Positions 8,272 to 17,005 of a stretch of 64,000 nt of DNA are shown in pieces. Both the position numbers and the translations under genes were made by a program. Each line of letters begins with the position of its first letter. The first letter of the stretch is position 1. Source of the stretch: Streptomyces atroolivaceus (GTDB lineage Bacteria; Actinomycetota; Actinomycetes; Streptomycetales; Streptomycetaceae). The stretch is taken from assembly GCF_000717025.1 (NCBI RefSeq), contig NZ_JNXG01000009.1, forward strand, positions 186,001 through 250,000, read 5' to 3'. The notes beneath the pieces are model-generated. The model ran no database searches. It saw only the letters and a list, made by a program, of their open reading frames with translations, and was not told the origin of the DNA.

Positions 8272-9923
8272 ACGCTCTCGTTCCGCTGCCGGTCCTGCTG
8301 CCGCTCTGCGCCACCGGGCTGAGCCTCGCCTTCGGCACCAGGCTCGCGCGCTTCCAGCGCTTCATCAGCGTCGCCGTCCTCAGCGCCGTCCTCTGCCTCT
8401 CGGTGATCCTGATGATCGCCGTCGACCGGCAGGGGCCCCTCTCCGTCCATCTCGGCGACTTCGCCCCGCCGCTCGGCATCACGCTGGTCGCCGACCGGCT
8501 GTCCGGGCTGATGCTGACGGTCTCCTCGGCGGTCACCCTCTCCGTCCTGGTCTACTCACTCGGCCAGGGCATGGCGGACCGGGACAAGGAGACGCCCGTC
8601 GCCGTATTCCACCCCGCCTATCTCATCCTGGTGGCCGGGGTCTCCCTCACCTTCATCGCGGGCGACCTCGTCAACCTCTACGTCGGTTTCGAGATCATGC
8701 TGGTCGCCAGTTTCGTCCTGCTCACCCTCGGCGGGACCGGCCCACGGATCCGGTCCGGCTCCACCTACGTGATCATCTCGCTGTTCTCCTCGATGCTGTT
8801 CCTGACGGCGATCGCCATGACCTACGCCGCCGCCGGCACGGCCAACTTCGCCCAGCTGGCCGTCAGGCTGCCCGATCTGCCCCTCGGCGTGCAGACCCTG
8901 GTCCAGGCCATGCTGCTCACCGTCTTCGCCATCAAGGCCGCCGTCTTCCCCCTGGCGGCCTGGCTCCCCGACTCCTACCCGACCGCGCCCGCGCCGGTCA
9001 CCGCCGTCTTCGCGGGTCTGCTGACGAAAGTCGGCATCTACTGCATGCTGCGGATCGAGACCCTGCTCTTCCCCGGCAACAGGCTGGGCGACCTGCTGAT
9101 GGCCGTCGCCCTCGCGTCGATGATCGTGGGCATCCTCGGGGCGGTCGCCCAGACCGACCTGAAACGGCTGTTCTCCTTCACCCTCATCAGCCACATCGGC
9201 TACATGGTCTTCGGAATCGGCCTCGCCACCCGTGAGGCGTACGGCGGCGCGATCTTCTACGTGGCCCACCACATCACCGTCCAGACCACCCTCTTCCTCG
9301 TAGCGGGGCTCATCGAACGCCGGGGCGGCACCAACGAGCTCACCCGGCTCGGCGGACTGGCCAGGTCGGCCCCGCTGCTCGCGGTCCTCTTCTTCCTCCC
9401 CGCGATGAACTTCGCCGGGATCCCCCCGCTCTCCGGTTTCATCGGGAAGCTCGGACTCATGCGGGCCGGCGTCGCCGACGGCAGCGTGTGGGCCTGGATC
9501 CTCGTCGCCGGCGCCACGGTGACGAGCCTGCTCACCCTGTACGTGATGGCCAAGATCTGGAACCTGGCCTTCTGGCGCACCGAGCCACCGGGGCAGACCG
9601 CCTACGGCACCGTCCTCGAGACGGCCGACGACAGCGACAGCGGCGATGCCGACACCGGGCCCGACCGCATCCCCGGCACGGGCGACGAAGGGGTGGGACC
9701 GGCCCCGGCGCCGGCCGGCAGGCCGGTGGCCGCGACCTTGCAGGGCCAGGCCGTCACCACCACGATCCGTCCGCCCGCGGCCATGACGGCCGCCACCGCC
9801 GGCGCCGTCGTGCTCGGCCTCGCCTTCACGCTCCTGGCCGGTCCCCTGACGGCCTACACCGACCGAGCGGCAGCCGAACTCATGGAGCGGCGGCCCTATG
9901 TGGAGGAGGTGCTCGGCCGTTGA
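8268..9923 (+). CDS. mrpD: Mrp antiporter subunit D
   Basis: NuoM/N-like proton-translocating subunit of 551 residues. It shows the conserved antiporter core (LVNLYVGFEIMLVASFVLL around 138; AIKAAVFPLAAWLPDSYPTAPAPVTAVFAGLLTKVG around 222-258; FSFTLISHIGYMVFGIGLA around 304). A polar Gly/Asp/Pro-rich insertion at about 445-500 precedes the last transmembrane helix. The ATG at 8268 overlaps the mrpC stop; the TGA overlaps the TTG start of mrpE. Confidence 0.95.
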   Translation: MNALVPLPVLLPLCATGLSLAFGTRLARFQRFISVAVLSAVLCLSVILMIAVDRQGPLSVHLGDFAPPLGITLVADRLSGLMLTVSSAVTLSVLVYSLGQGMADRDKETPVAVFHPAYLILVAGVSLTFIAGDLVNLYVGFEIMLVASFVLLTLGGTGPRIRSGSTYVIISLFSSMLFLTAIAMTYAAAGTANFAQLAVRLPDLPLGVQTLVQAMLLTVFAIKAAVFPLAAWLPDSYPTAPAPVTAVFAGLLTKVGIYCMLRIETLLFPGNRLGDLLMAVALASMIVGILGAVAQTDLKRLFSFTLISHIGYMVFGIGLATREAYGGAIFYVAHHITVQTTLFLVAGLIERRGGTNELTRLGGLARSAPLLAVLFFLPAMNFAGIPPLSGFIGKLGLMRAGVADGSVWAWILVAGATVTSLLTLYVMAKIWNLAFWRTEPPGQTAYGTVLETADDSDSGDADTGPDRIPGTGDEGVGPAPAPAGRPVAATLQGQAVTTTIRPPAAMTAATAGAVVLGLAFTLLAGPLTAYTDRAAAELMERRPYVEEVLGR

Positions 9924-10552
9924 GGCGCCTGATCACGCTGTCGTACCGGAACCCCGACCTGCCTCCGTTCAGCGTCGAGTTCGCCGGCCGCAGACGCCGC
10001 GTACTGGATCTTCCGCTGATCGCCTGGCTCACCCTGATCTGGGTCCTGCTGTGGTCCACCCTGACCTGGGCCAACGTCGTCACCGGCGTGGTCGTCGCGG
10101 TGACCCTCTGCCTGGCGTTCCCGCTGCCGCAGGTCGATCTGGGGCTGCGACTGCACCCCTGGGGCATCATCCGGCTCGCCGCCTATCTGCTCTACGACAT
10201 GTACACCTCGGGCGTGAAGGTCACCCGGCAGATCTTCGCCGACCGCCCGCACCGGCCCGCCGTCATCGGCGTACCCCTGCGCTGCCGCAGCGACCTGATG
10301 CTCGCCGCGACCGCGGTCAGCGTCTCGAACGTGCCGGGCGGCTCCGTCGTCGAGGTGCGCCGGGCCACGGCCACGCTCTTCCTCCACGTCCTGGACGCGG
10401 ACCGGCCGGAGCAGCTGGAGGCGGCCCGCGCCCAGGTCTGGAAGCTGGAGGAGCTGACGGTACGGGCTTTCGGCACCCGCGAGGAGATCGGCCGGGTCTC
10501 CGAGCCCCCGCCACCGCTCCCCGGGTCCGACGTAGGAGAGGAAGAATCATGA
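9920..10552 (+). CDS. mrpE: Mrp antiporter subunit E
   Basis: MnhE-family membrane subunit of 210 residues. Its N-terminal helices (LPLIAWLTLIWVLLWSTLTWANVVTG) are followed by the family core (IIRLAAYLLYDMYTSGVKV) and the cytoplasmic domain (VPLRCRSDLMLAATAVSVSNVPGGSVVEV). It starts with TTG at 9920, forming a TTGA overlap with mrpD. The C-terminal 40 residues (proline/glutamate-rich) extend beyond the usual length of about 160. Confidence 0.92.
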   Translation: MRRLITLSYRNPDLPPFSVEFAGRRRRVLDLPLIAWLTLIWVLLWSTLTWANVVTGVVVAVTLCLAFPLPQVDLGLRLHPWGIIRLAAYLLYDMYTSGVKVTRQIFADRPHRPAVIGVPLRCRSDLMLAATAVSVSNVPGGSVVEVRRATATLFLHVLDADRPEQLEAARAQVWKLEELTVRAFGTREEIGRVSEPPPPLPGSDVGEEES

Positions 10553-10872
10553 GCGGTCCCGAGACCGTCGACCGGGTGCTGATCAGCGCCGCGGTCGTGT
10601 TCGTCGTCCTCTCGGGCGCGCTGCTGCTCTTCCGGATCAGCCGCGGGCCGTCCATGCTGGACCGGGCCATCGCGCTCGACGTCTTCGCGGCCGTGGTCAT
10701 CGCGGGGCTGGGCGCCAAGTCCGCCTTCGCCCGGGACTCGTTCTACTTCCCGATCATGCTGGTGCTCGCTTTCCTGGGCTTCACCGGATCGGTGGGCATC
10801 GCCCGTTTCATCGCCGTACGCGACAAGCCTCTGTCTCGTGGGAAGCCCGGCGGCAAGGAGGATCGGACATGA
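10549..10872 (+). CDS. mrpF: Mrp antiporter subunit F
   Basis: Small subunit of 107 residues with three transmembrane helices and the MnhF hallmark R-x-x-x-G-P-S-x-x-D-R (RISRGPSMLDRAIALDV, about residue 29). It overlaps mrpE and mrpG by ATGA. A GGAGAGGAAGAA ribosome-binding region lies just upstream of the ATG. Confidence 0.93.
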   Translation: MSGPETVDRVLISAAVVFVVLSGALLLFRISRGPSMLDRAIALDVFAAVVIAGLGAKSAFARDSFYFPIMLVLAFLGFTGSVGIARFIAVRDKPLSRGKPGGKEDRT

Positions 10873-11270
10873 GTGCCTGGCTTCAGATCACGGACACGGC
10901 CGGGGCGGTTCTCGTGTTCCTCGGAGCCGCGATCTGCCTGCTCGGGGTGGTCGGCATGGTGAAGCTGCCTGACGTGCTGTCGCGCAGTCACGCGGCGACC
11001 AAGCCGCAGACCCTGGGGCTGCTGCTCGTCCTGGCCGGGGTCGCGCTGAGACTGCGCAGCGGCATGGACCTGGCGACGCTTGCCCTCATCGGCTTCTTCC
11101 AGCTGATGACAGGGCCGGTGGCAGCCCACCTGGTGGCGAGGTCGGCGTACCGGACGGGGCAGATCGAGGGCGGTGAGCTGCTCTTCGACGATCTGGACGC
11201 GCAGCTCACCCAGCCGGGACAGGAACCTGGTGCGGGGCCGGAACAGGACGCGGGGTCCGGGCGGAGCTGA
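10869..11270 (+). CDS. mrpG: Mrp antiporter subunit G
   Basis: Last gene of the operon, 133 residues, with the PhaG/MnhG signature (GAAICLLGVVGMVKLPDVLSRSHAATKPQTLG, roughly residues 20-50) and three hydrophobic segments; the C-terminal 30 residues are polar and acidic. The set A(B)-C-D-E-F-G completes the antiporter, which exports Na+ in exchange for H+ and serves alkaline pH and salt tolerance. About 250 bases without a gene follow. Confidence 0.93.
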   Translation: MSAWLQITDTAGAVLVFLGAAICLLGVVGMVKLPDVLSRSHAATKPQTLGLLLVLAGVALRLRSGMDLATLALIGFFQLMTGPVAAHLVARSAYRTGQIEGGELLFDDLDAQLTQPGQEPGAGPEQDAGSGRS

Positions 11271-11521
11271 GCGTCCTCACCTTTCGAGGGGCCGGTCACG
11301 CAGCTCGCCGATCGTGGTGCGGGGGCCCCGGGCCGGCCGGTGACGTACCCGTGCACCCGTGCCCGCGCGGCCACCGGGGGCGATCGCGGCTTGGTCGCAC
11401 GGACGGTGCGCGGATCACGGAAGTCGTGCAGCCGTCGAATGCGACGCCTCCCCGTATCCCCACGCCGGTCACCCTGATTCTGCGATGATGCGGCGGGGAA
11501 CAACCGGGCGCTGGGGGGCGT

Positions 11522-12253
11522 ATGGGAAGCACGGGTACGGCGCTGCGCGAATTGCGCGGCGCACAGAAGTCGTCCAAGGGCGTCTCGCTCTACTCGCGGT
11601 ACGTGAACCGGCCGGCCGGCCGCCTGCTCGCTGCGGGCGCGTATCAGATGGGACTGACGCCCAACCAGGTAACGCTGATCAGCGCAGCGTTCACATTCAC
11701 CGCCATCGCGGCCGTAGCGCTCCTGGAGCCGTCCTGGTGGCTCGGGGCCGCCGTCTACGGGGGTCTCGCCATCGGTTTCGCCTTCGACTCGGCCGACGGG
11801 CAGCTCGCGCGGCTGACCGGGCGGGGCGGGCCGGACGGCGAATGGCTGGACCACGTCGTGGACTGCGCGAAGATGATCCTCGTCCACAGCGCGGTACTGA
11901 TCTCGTTCCACCGCTTCGACGGCCTGCCCGGCGAGGGCTGGCTCCTGCTGCCGCTCGGCTTCCTGTTCGTCGCGGTGCTCACCTTCTGCGCGGGACTGCT
12001 GAGGGAGCAGCTCGGCAAGGCGGCGGCCCGCGCGGCACCGGCTGCCGACGGCGCCGCCGCCCCGGTTTCCCGGGTCCGGGCCGTGGCTCTGCTGCCCGCG
12101 GACTACGGGGTCTTCTGCCTGGTCTTCCTGCTGGTGGGCGCACCCGGGGCCTTCCGGGCCGGGTACGCCGTCCTCGCGGCCGTGCACGCCTTGTTCCTCG
12201 TGGCGTTCCTGGTGAAGTGGTTCAGGGAGCTGAAAGCGCTCCGGGCCGGCTGA
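11522..12253 (+). CDS. CDP-alcohol phosphatidyltransferase family membrane enzyme
   Basis: Protein of 243 residues with the full CDP-alcohol phosphotransferase signature D-x-x-D-G-x-x-A-R-…-G-x-x-x-D-x-x-x-D: DSADGQLAR at about 88-96, then GEWLDHVVD at about 103-111. Five to six transmembrane helices. These enzymes transfer a phosphoalcohol from CDP onto an alcohol acceptor such as diacylglycerol or inositol. The ATG follows a GGGGGG ribosome-binding run. It converges with and overlaps a nucleotidyltransferase gene by 32 bases. That neighbour could make the CDP-activated donor, suggesting a paired pathway (inference). Confidence 0.88.
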   Translation: MGSTGTALRELRGAQKSSKGVSLYSRYVNRPAGRLLAAGAYQMGLTPNQVTLISAAFTFTAIAAVALLEPSWWLGAAVYGGLAIGFAFDSADGQLARLTGRGGPDGEWLDHVVDCAKMILVHSAVLISFHRFDGLPGEGWLLLPLGFLFVAVLTFCAGLLREQLGKAAARAAPAADGAAAPVSRVRAVALLPADYGVFCLVFLLVGAPGAFRAGYAVLAAVHALFLVAFLVKWFRELKALRAG

Positions 12254-12671
12254 CGAGCACGTCCAGTGCCCGGCGCAGCTGGGTGCTGGACGTGTGCACC
12301 GTGTACGGGAAGTAGACGACCTCCACCCCGACCTCGGCGAAGTCCCGTTCCAGACGCTCACCCTTCTCGGTGCCCCGCCAGTCGTCGCCCTTGAAGATGA
12401 CGTCGAAGCGGACCTGCTGCCAGGTCTCGACCTTGTCCGGCACGGTCTCCACGAACGCCGCGTCCACGTAGCGCACACTGCGGACGATCTCCAGCCGCTC
12501 GGGCAGCGGGATCACCGGTCTGTGGCCCTTGGCCAGCGCGGCCATCTCGTCGGAGACGACCCCGGCCACCAGGTAGTCGCACTGGCTGCGGGCGTGGCGC
12601 AGGATGTTCAGGTGGCCGACGTGGAACAGGTCGTACACCCCCGGCGCGTAACCGACTCTGTGCTGCACCAT
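12222..12671 (-). CDS. Cytidylyltransferase-like nucleotidyltransferase (TagD-type)
   Basis: Protein of 149 residues with the nucleotidyltransferase fold: H-x-G-H motif in GVYDLFHVGHLNILRHA (about residues 10-26), the substrate loop (PVIPLPERLEIVRSVRYVD), FKGDDW, and the nucleotide-binding T-S-S (HTSSTQLRR, about residue 130). These match glycerol-3-phosphate and ethanolamine-phosphate cytidylyltransferases. The ATG at 12671 is preferred because GGGGGAGAG lies directly upstream; an upstream start would add 18 atypical residues. It probably produces a CDP-activated alcohol for the convergent CDP-alcohol transferase. Confidence 0.85.
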   Translation of the reverse strand: MVQHRVGYAPGVYDLFHVGHLNILRHARSQCDYLVAGVVSDEMAALAKGHRPVIPLPERLEIVRSVRYVDAAFVETVPDKVETWQQVRFDVIFKGDDWRGTEKGERLERDFAEVGVEVVYFPYTVHTSSTQLRRALDVLVSRPGALSAP

Positions 12672-12789
12672 CCGTTCTCTCCCCCCACGGTGGAACTGGT
12701 TCAACGACCTTACTGTGAAGAACACTTGTGCATCCCGTGAACGGATAAGCTCGAAGAACAGGCTGTTCCGGGGGGAAGGCGATCATCCG

Positions 12790-14079
12790 TTGTCCGCTGC
12801 TGAGCATCAGAGGCCGTTCGAGAACCGCAGACTTCTTGTGGTCTCCACCAACTACGCCCCCGAGCTGACGGGCATCGGCCCGTACGCCACGCAGCTCGCC
12901 GAGCACTGGGCGGTGTCCGGGGCCAGGACCGACGTCCTGACCGGCATGCCGCACTACCCCGCCTGGCGCGTGGACGAGCGGTACCGGGGAGTGTGGCGGA
13001 GCCGTGAGAACCGTGGCGGGGTGCACGTACACAGGCGGCGGCATTATGTGCCGCCCCGTCAGACGGCTCTGCGCAGAGGCGCGTTCGAGGCGTCCGTGCT
13101 CGTCCACGGGATCCTCGCGCCGCCGCCGGGCCGCCCCGATGCGGTGATCTCCCAGATGCCGAGTCTCGCGGGCGGCGTGATCGGCGCCCGGCTCGCGCGC
13201 CGCCACCGCGTACCCCACATACCCGTCGTCCAGGACCTGATGGGAGCAGCCGCCGCGCAGAGCGGTATCCGCGGGGGAGGCAGGGCGGCGGCCGTCGCGG
13301 CGAAGGCCGAGCGTTACGCGCTGCGCGGCGCGGCCCTCGTCGGCGTGATCCACGAGAGCTTCGTGGAGGGTGTCACCGCCCTCGGAGTGGACCCCGGACG
13401 CATCCGTGTGGTCCCCAACTGGACCCACGTACGGAGTCCTTCGGCCGACCGTTCCGCCACCCGGGCCCGGCTCGGCTGGGCCGAGGGCACCCCGGTACTG
13501 CTGCACTCCGGGAACATGGGCCTCAAGCAGGGGCTCGACGTCCTGATCGGCCTGGCGCGGCTGGCGCCGGACATCCGGGTCGTCCTGATGGGTGACGGCA
13601 ACCAGCGCGACGGACTGCGCGAGCGGGCCGAGGGGCTCCCCAACCTCGACTTCCTCCCGCCGGCGGATGCCGACGACTTCACCGATGTGCTCGCCGCCGC
13701 CGACGTGCTCGCGGTGACCCAGCGGGCCTCCGTGCTCGACATGAGCGTGCCGTCCAAGCTCACCTCGTACTTCGTCTCCGGACGCCCCGTCGTCGCCTCC
13801 GTGGCCGACGAGGGCGGCACGGCGGACGAGGTGCGCCGTTCGGGCGCGGGAGTCCTCGTGGCCCCCGAGGACCCGGCCGCGCTGCTCGCCGCCGTACGGC
13901 GGCTGGCCGCCGATCCGGCGGCGGCGGACGCGCTGGGAGCGCGGGGTCCGCGTTACGTCGCCCAGCACCTGAGCCGGGAGGCGGGCCTCGCCCGCTTCGA
14001 CGCCCTGCTCACCGAGGCACTCGGGTGCGCACCGCGGGCCGCGCGAACCGGGGACACCCGAGGGGGAGCACGCCGATGA
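12790..14079 (+). CDS. Glycosyltransferase family 4 (WcaI-like)
   Basis: GT-B glycosyltransferase. The N-terminal acceptor domain begins RRLLVVSTNYAPELTGIGPYA. The C-terminal donor domain includes VLLHSGNMGLKQGLDVL, VVLMGDGNQRDGL and the phosphate-binding EX7E region around SVPSKLTSYFVSGRPVVASV. About 429 residues if translation starts at TTG 12790, which follows GGGGGAAGG; a more upstream ATG at 12715 lacks a good ribosome-binding site. First gene of an overlapping EPS triplet (GT4, Wzz-like, flippase). Confidence 0.85.
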   Translation: MSAAEHQRPFENRRLLVVSTNYAPELTGIGPYATQLAEHWAVSGARTDVLTGMPHYPAWRVDERYRGVWRSRENRGGVHVHRRRHYVPPRQTALRRGAFEASVLVHGILAPPPGRPDAVISQMPSLAGGVIGARLARRHRVPHIPVVQDLMGAAAAQSGIRGGGRAAAVAAKAERYALRGAALVGVIHESFVEGVTALGVDPGRIRVVPNWTHVRSPSADRSATRARLGWAEGTPVLLHSGNMGLKQGLDVLIGLARLAPDIRVVLMGDGNQRDGLRERAEGLPNLDFLPPADADDFTDVLAAADVLAVTQRASVLDMSVPSKLTSYFVSGRPVVASVADEGGTADEVRRSGAGVLVAPEDPAALLAAVRRLAADPAAADALGARGPRYVAQHLSREAGLARFDALLTEALGCAPRAARTGDTRGGARR

Positions 14080-15764
14080 CACATCAGATCCGTCCCCTGG
14101 ACGACCAGGACGAACCGGCGCTGCTGCGCGATCAGTTCCGCCAGCTCCTGCGCTACCGGGCGCTGCTCGCCGGTGGTGTCGCCGTAGGTCTCCTCGGCGG
14201 GGGTTTCCTCGCCCTGAGCGGCGACGACACGTACACGGCCACCGGGGAGGTGCAGGTGCGCTCCGCGACCGCCGATCCCTTCGCCACCGGAGCGTCCGCC
14301 GACAAGGGCATCAACATCGGCTCCGAACGGCAGACCGCGGTGAGCGACACCGTGGGCGAGCTCGCCGCCGGGACACTGCTCAAGAAGGGCGACGACGTCA
14401 CCGCCCGGAAGCTGCTCGCCGGCCTCCAGGTCACCAACCCGCCCAACACCCTCACCCTCCGCTTCTCCTACACCGGGTCCACCCCCGAGCAGGCCCGGTC
14501 CCGCGCCGAAGCGCTCGCCAACGGCTACCTCGCGCACCGCAAGGCGCGCACCGAGGAGAGCATCGACAACATGGCGAACGGCTACCGTGCCCAGCTCGAA
14601 CCGCTGGAGGAGAAGCGCGACCTGCTGGAGGAGCGGACCGGAGTCGATGCCGCGGACGACGTCAGCAGCGCCCGCGCCAACATCATCGTCTCCATCTCCG
14701 AGCTGAGTCGGAAGATCTCCGAGCTCAAGGCGCTCGACACCACCCCCGGCTATCTCAACAAGAAGCCCGTCGCTCCCACCGAGCCCGCCGGCGCGGGTCT
14801 GCCGCTGCTCCTGGGGCTCGGCGCGGTCGTCGGCCTCGCCCTGGGACTTCTGCTGTCCTGGGTGCGTCTCGTCTTCGACCCCGCCGTGCGCTCCCCCCGC
14901 GAGCTCGTCCGCTCCCTCGGGGCACCGCTGCTCGGTACCCTCCCCAGGGAACGCGCGGCCGCCGGCACCCTCCTCGCCATCGGCCGCAGCGGTTCGCGGC
15001 TCGCCGAGGAATACCGGGCGGTCGCCTTCCGGCTCGCCTACGACCCGTCGTTCGCGGAGCGGCGCCGGCTCCTGGTCACCGCCCCGCGCGGGGACAACGC
15101 GGCGGCCGCCGCCGCCGTGGTCAACCTGGCCGCCGCCTTCGCCGAGATGGGCCGCGACGTCCTGCTCGTGGAAGCCGACCTGCGTACCCCGTCCCTCGCC
15201 CGTGACCTGGGACCGGCCGCCCACGAGGTCCGGCCGCCCCGCTGGGCCGCCGAGGAGGGCGACCGCAGCTGGCCGGCAGGGGGCCGTTCCAACGTGGACG
15301 TGCCCGGTTCAGGGGCGTTCGCCCTGGTGGCCGGGACCACCGCGGACAACGTGCCGCGCGCCCTGACCTCCGCGTCCGTCGGCAGGATCGTCGCCGAGGC
15401 GGACCGCCCAGGCACCGTGGTCATCGTCCTCGCCCCGCCGGTGCTGTCCTACGCCGACGCGGTGGCCCTCGTCGACCGGGTCGAGGGAGTCATGATCGTC
15501 TGCGACCCGCGCGAGGTGCACCGCAGCGACCTCGAACGCATCCGCGAGATCATCGGTGCCTCCGGCGGCTCGGTGCTCGGCGCCCTCCTCCACCCCGGCA
15601 GGGGCCGGCTGCGCCGCGCGGAGCGCCGGCCAGGTTCCGGCCGGCGCCGCACCGGCGGAGGGCCGGGCGGCCCGGTCGCCGAAGCGGACGCGCCGGAGAT
15701 CACGGGGAACCCCGACGAGACCATGGGCCTGCGCTCCGTCACCCTGCCGGGGGCGCGCCGGTGA
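14076..15764 (+). CDS. Wzz / BY-kinase-like chain-length protein with degenerate ATPase
   Basis: Protein of 562 residues. A Wzz-type N-terminal domain has a first transmembrane helix near 28-46, a periplasmic coiled-coil-rich region (about 150-225) and a second helix near 242-263. The cytoplasmic domain (310-500) has the fold of bacterial tyrosine kinases (LVTAP…NLAAAFAEMGRDVLLVEADLRTPSLARDLG). Where Walker A should read G-x-G-K-S/T the sequence is APRGDNAAAAAAV, so the catalytic lysine and Ser/Thr are missing. The Walker A' acidic residue survives in VEADLRTP. It is probably a non-catalytic polymer-length regulator. ATGA overlap with the GT4 gene. Confidence 0.85.
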   Translation: MTHQIRPLDDQDEPALLRDQFRQLLRYRALLAGGVAVGLLGGGFLALSGDDTYTATGEVQVRSATADPFATGASADKGINIGSERQTAVSDTVGELAAGTLLKKGDDVTARKLLAGLQVTNPPNTLTLRFSYTGSTPEQARSRAEALANGYLAHRKARTEESIDNMANGYRAQLEPLEEKRDLLEERTGVDAADDVSSARANIIVSISELSRKISELKALDTTPGYLNKKPVAPTEPAGAGLPLLLGLGAVVGLALGLLLSWVRLVFDPAVRSPRELVRSLGAPLLGTLPRERAAAGTLLAIGRSGSRLAEEYRAVAFRLAYDPSFAERRRLLVTAPRGDNAAAAAAVVNLAAAFAEMGRDVLLVEADLRTPSLARDLGPAAHEVRPPRWAAEEGDRSWPAGGRSNVDVPGSGAFALVAGTTADNVPRALTSASVGRIVAEADRPGTVVIVLAPPVLSYADAVALVDRVEGVMIVCDPREVHRSDLERIREIIGASGGSVLGALLHPGRGRLRRAERRPGSGRRRTGGGPGGPVAEADAPEITGNPDETMGLRSVTLPGARR

Positions 15765-17005
15765 GAGCCCGCACCGCGGTGCTCTGTTCGGTCGCGGACC
15801 AGGGCGTGGCGGCGCTCACCAACATCCTGGTGCTCGTGGCCGCCGCACGGCTCTCCACCGTGGCCGACTTCGCCCGCTTCTCCGCGGTCTACCTCGTCTT
15901 CACGGTGCTGCTGGGCGCCTCCGGTGCGTACACCGGGCAGCCTCTGGTCCTCCGGCGCGGCGGGGGAGCGGACACCCGGGGTGCCTGCCGGTCGGCCGTC
16001 GTGTTCACCGTCGGGGCCTCGGCCGCACTCGGTGCTCCCCTGGCCGCGGTCTGTCTGCTGGTTCCTGGGGACACCGCGCGCGCCCTCGTGGTGCTCGGCG
16101 TCGTCCTGCCGGTGGTGCTGGGTCAGGACGCCCTCCGCTACGCCTTCTCCACCCTCCAGCGGCCGCATCTCGCCCTCCTCGCCGACCTGCTCAGGCTGAC
16201 GTGTGTACTGGGCGCCCTGTCCGTCCAGGAGTACGGCGCCACCCCCGCTCGGCTCATCCTGGTCTGGGGGCTGTCCGCCCTGCCCGCCCTTCTGCTGTCC
16301 GGCGTGCTGCTGCACCGCGCGACCCATGGGGCTGCCCCGCTGCTGCTGCGTCCGATGCTGAGGCGCGGCCACCTGGGGCAGCGCTTCGCCGTCGAGTTCG
16401 GCGTCGGCAACGCGACCGGCCAGCTCTCCGTACTCGGACTCGGGGCCGTCGGAAACCCGCTCCTGGTCGGCGCCCTGCGCGGGGCCACCACGCTGTTCGG
16501 ACCGCTCAACGTGCTGTTCACCTCCGCCACGTCCTTCGGCCCGCCACTGCTCGGCCGCATCGGTGACGAGCGGCGGCGGGTCCGGGCCACCGCGGGGCTC
16601 GCCGCCGTCCTCGCCGCCACCGCCGCCCTCTGGGCCACCGCCCTCGCCCTGCTGCCCGAGCGTGCGGGACGCGAACTCCTCGGCGACACCTGGCCGACCG
16701 CCGCCGCCCTGCTCCCGGCGACCGGCAGTCAGTACGCCGCGATGGCCGTGGGTACCTGCGGGCTGCTCGCCCTGCGCATGCTCGACCCGCGTACGACGCT
16801 GAGCATCCAGGTGGTCTTCTCGCTCACCGCGGTGGCCCTCATGGCCGGGGGTTACGCCCTCGGAGGCATCCCCGGGGCCGCCTGGGGGCTGTGCCTCGGT
16901 TCGCTCTGCAAGGCCGCCGCCACCTGGACCCGGGTCGCCCGGCTGCGCCGCCGTGGCCCGGCGGGGAAGACCGTCAGCGCCGACGCGCTGCCCTCTGCTC
17001 CCTGA
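15761..17005 (+). CDS. Wzx-like polysaccharide flippase
   Basis: Polytopic membrane protein of 414 residues with about 12 hydrophobic segments and the MATE/MVF-type pattern of polysaccharide exporters (ADQGVAALTNILVLVAAAR at the N-terminus; SAVYLVFTVLLGASGAYTGQPLVLRR). It would flip lipid-linked repeat units across the membrane. GTG start at 15761 overlaps the stop of the Wzz-like gene (GTGA). The 3' end overlaps the convergent polymerase gene by 32 bases. Confidence 0.82.
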   Translation: MRARTAVLCSVADQGVAALTNILVLVAAARLSTVADFARFSAVYLVFTVLLGASGAYTGQPLVLRRGGGADTRGACRSAVVFTVGASAALGAPLAAVCLLVPGDTARALVVLGVVLPVVLGQDALRYAFSTLQRPHLALLADLLRLTCVLGALSVQEYGATPARLILVWGLSALPALLLSGVLLHRATHGAAPLLLRPMLRRGHLGQRFAVEFGVGNATGQLSVLGLGAVGNPLLVGALRGATTLFGPLNVLFTSATSFGPPLLGRIGDERRRVRATAGLAAVLAATAALWATALALLPERAGRELLGDTWPTAAALLPATGSQYAAMAVGTCGLLALRMLDPRTTLSIQVVFSLTAVALMAGGYALGGIPGAAWGLCLGSLCKAAATWTRVARLRRRGPAGKTVSADALPSAP

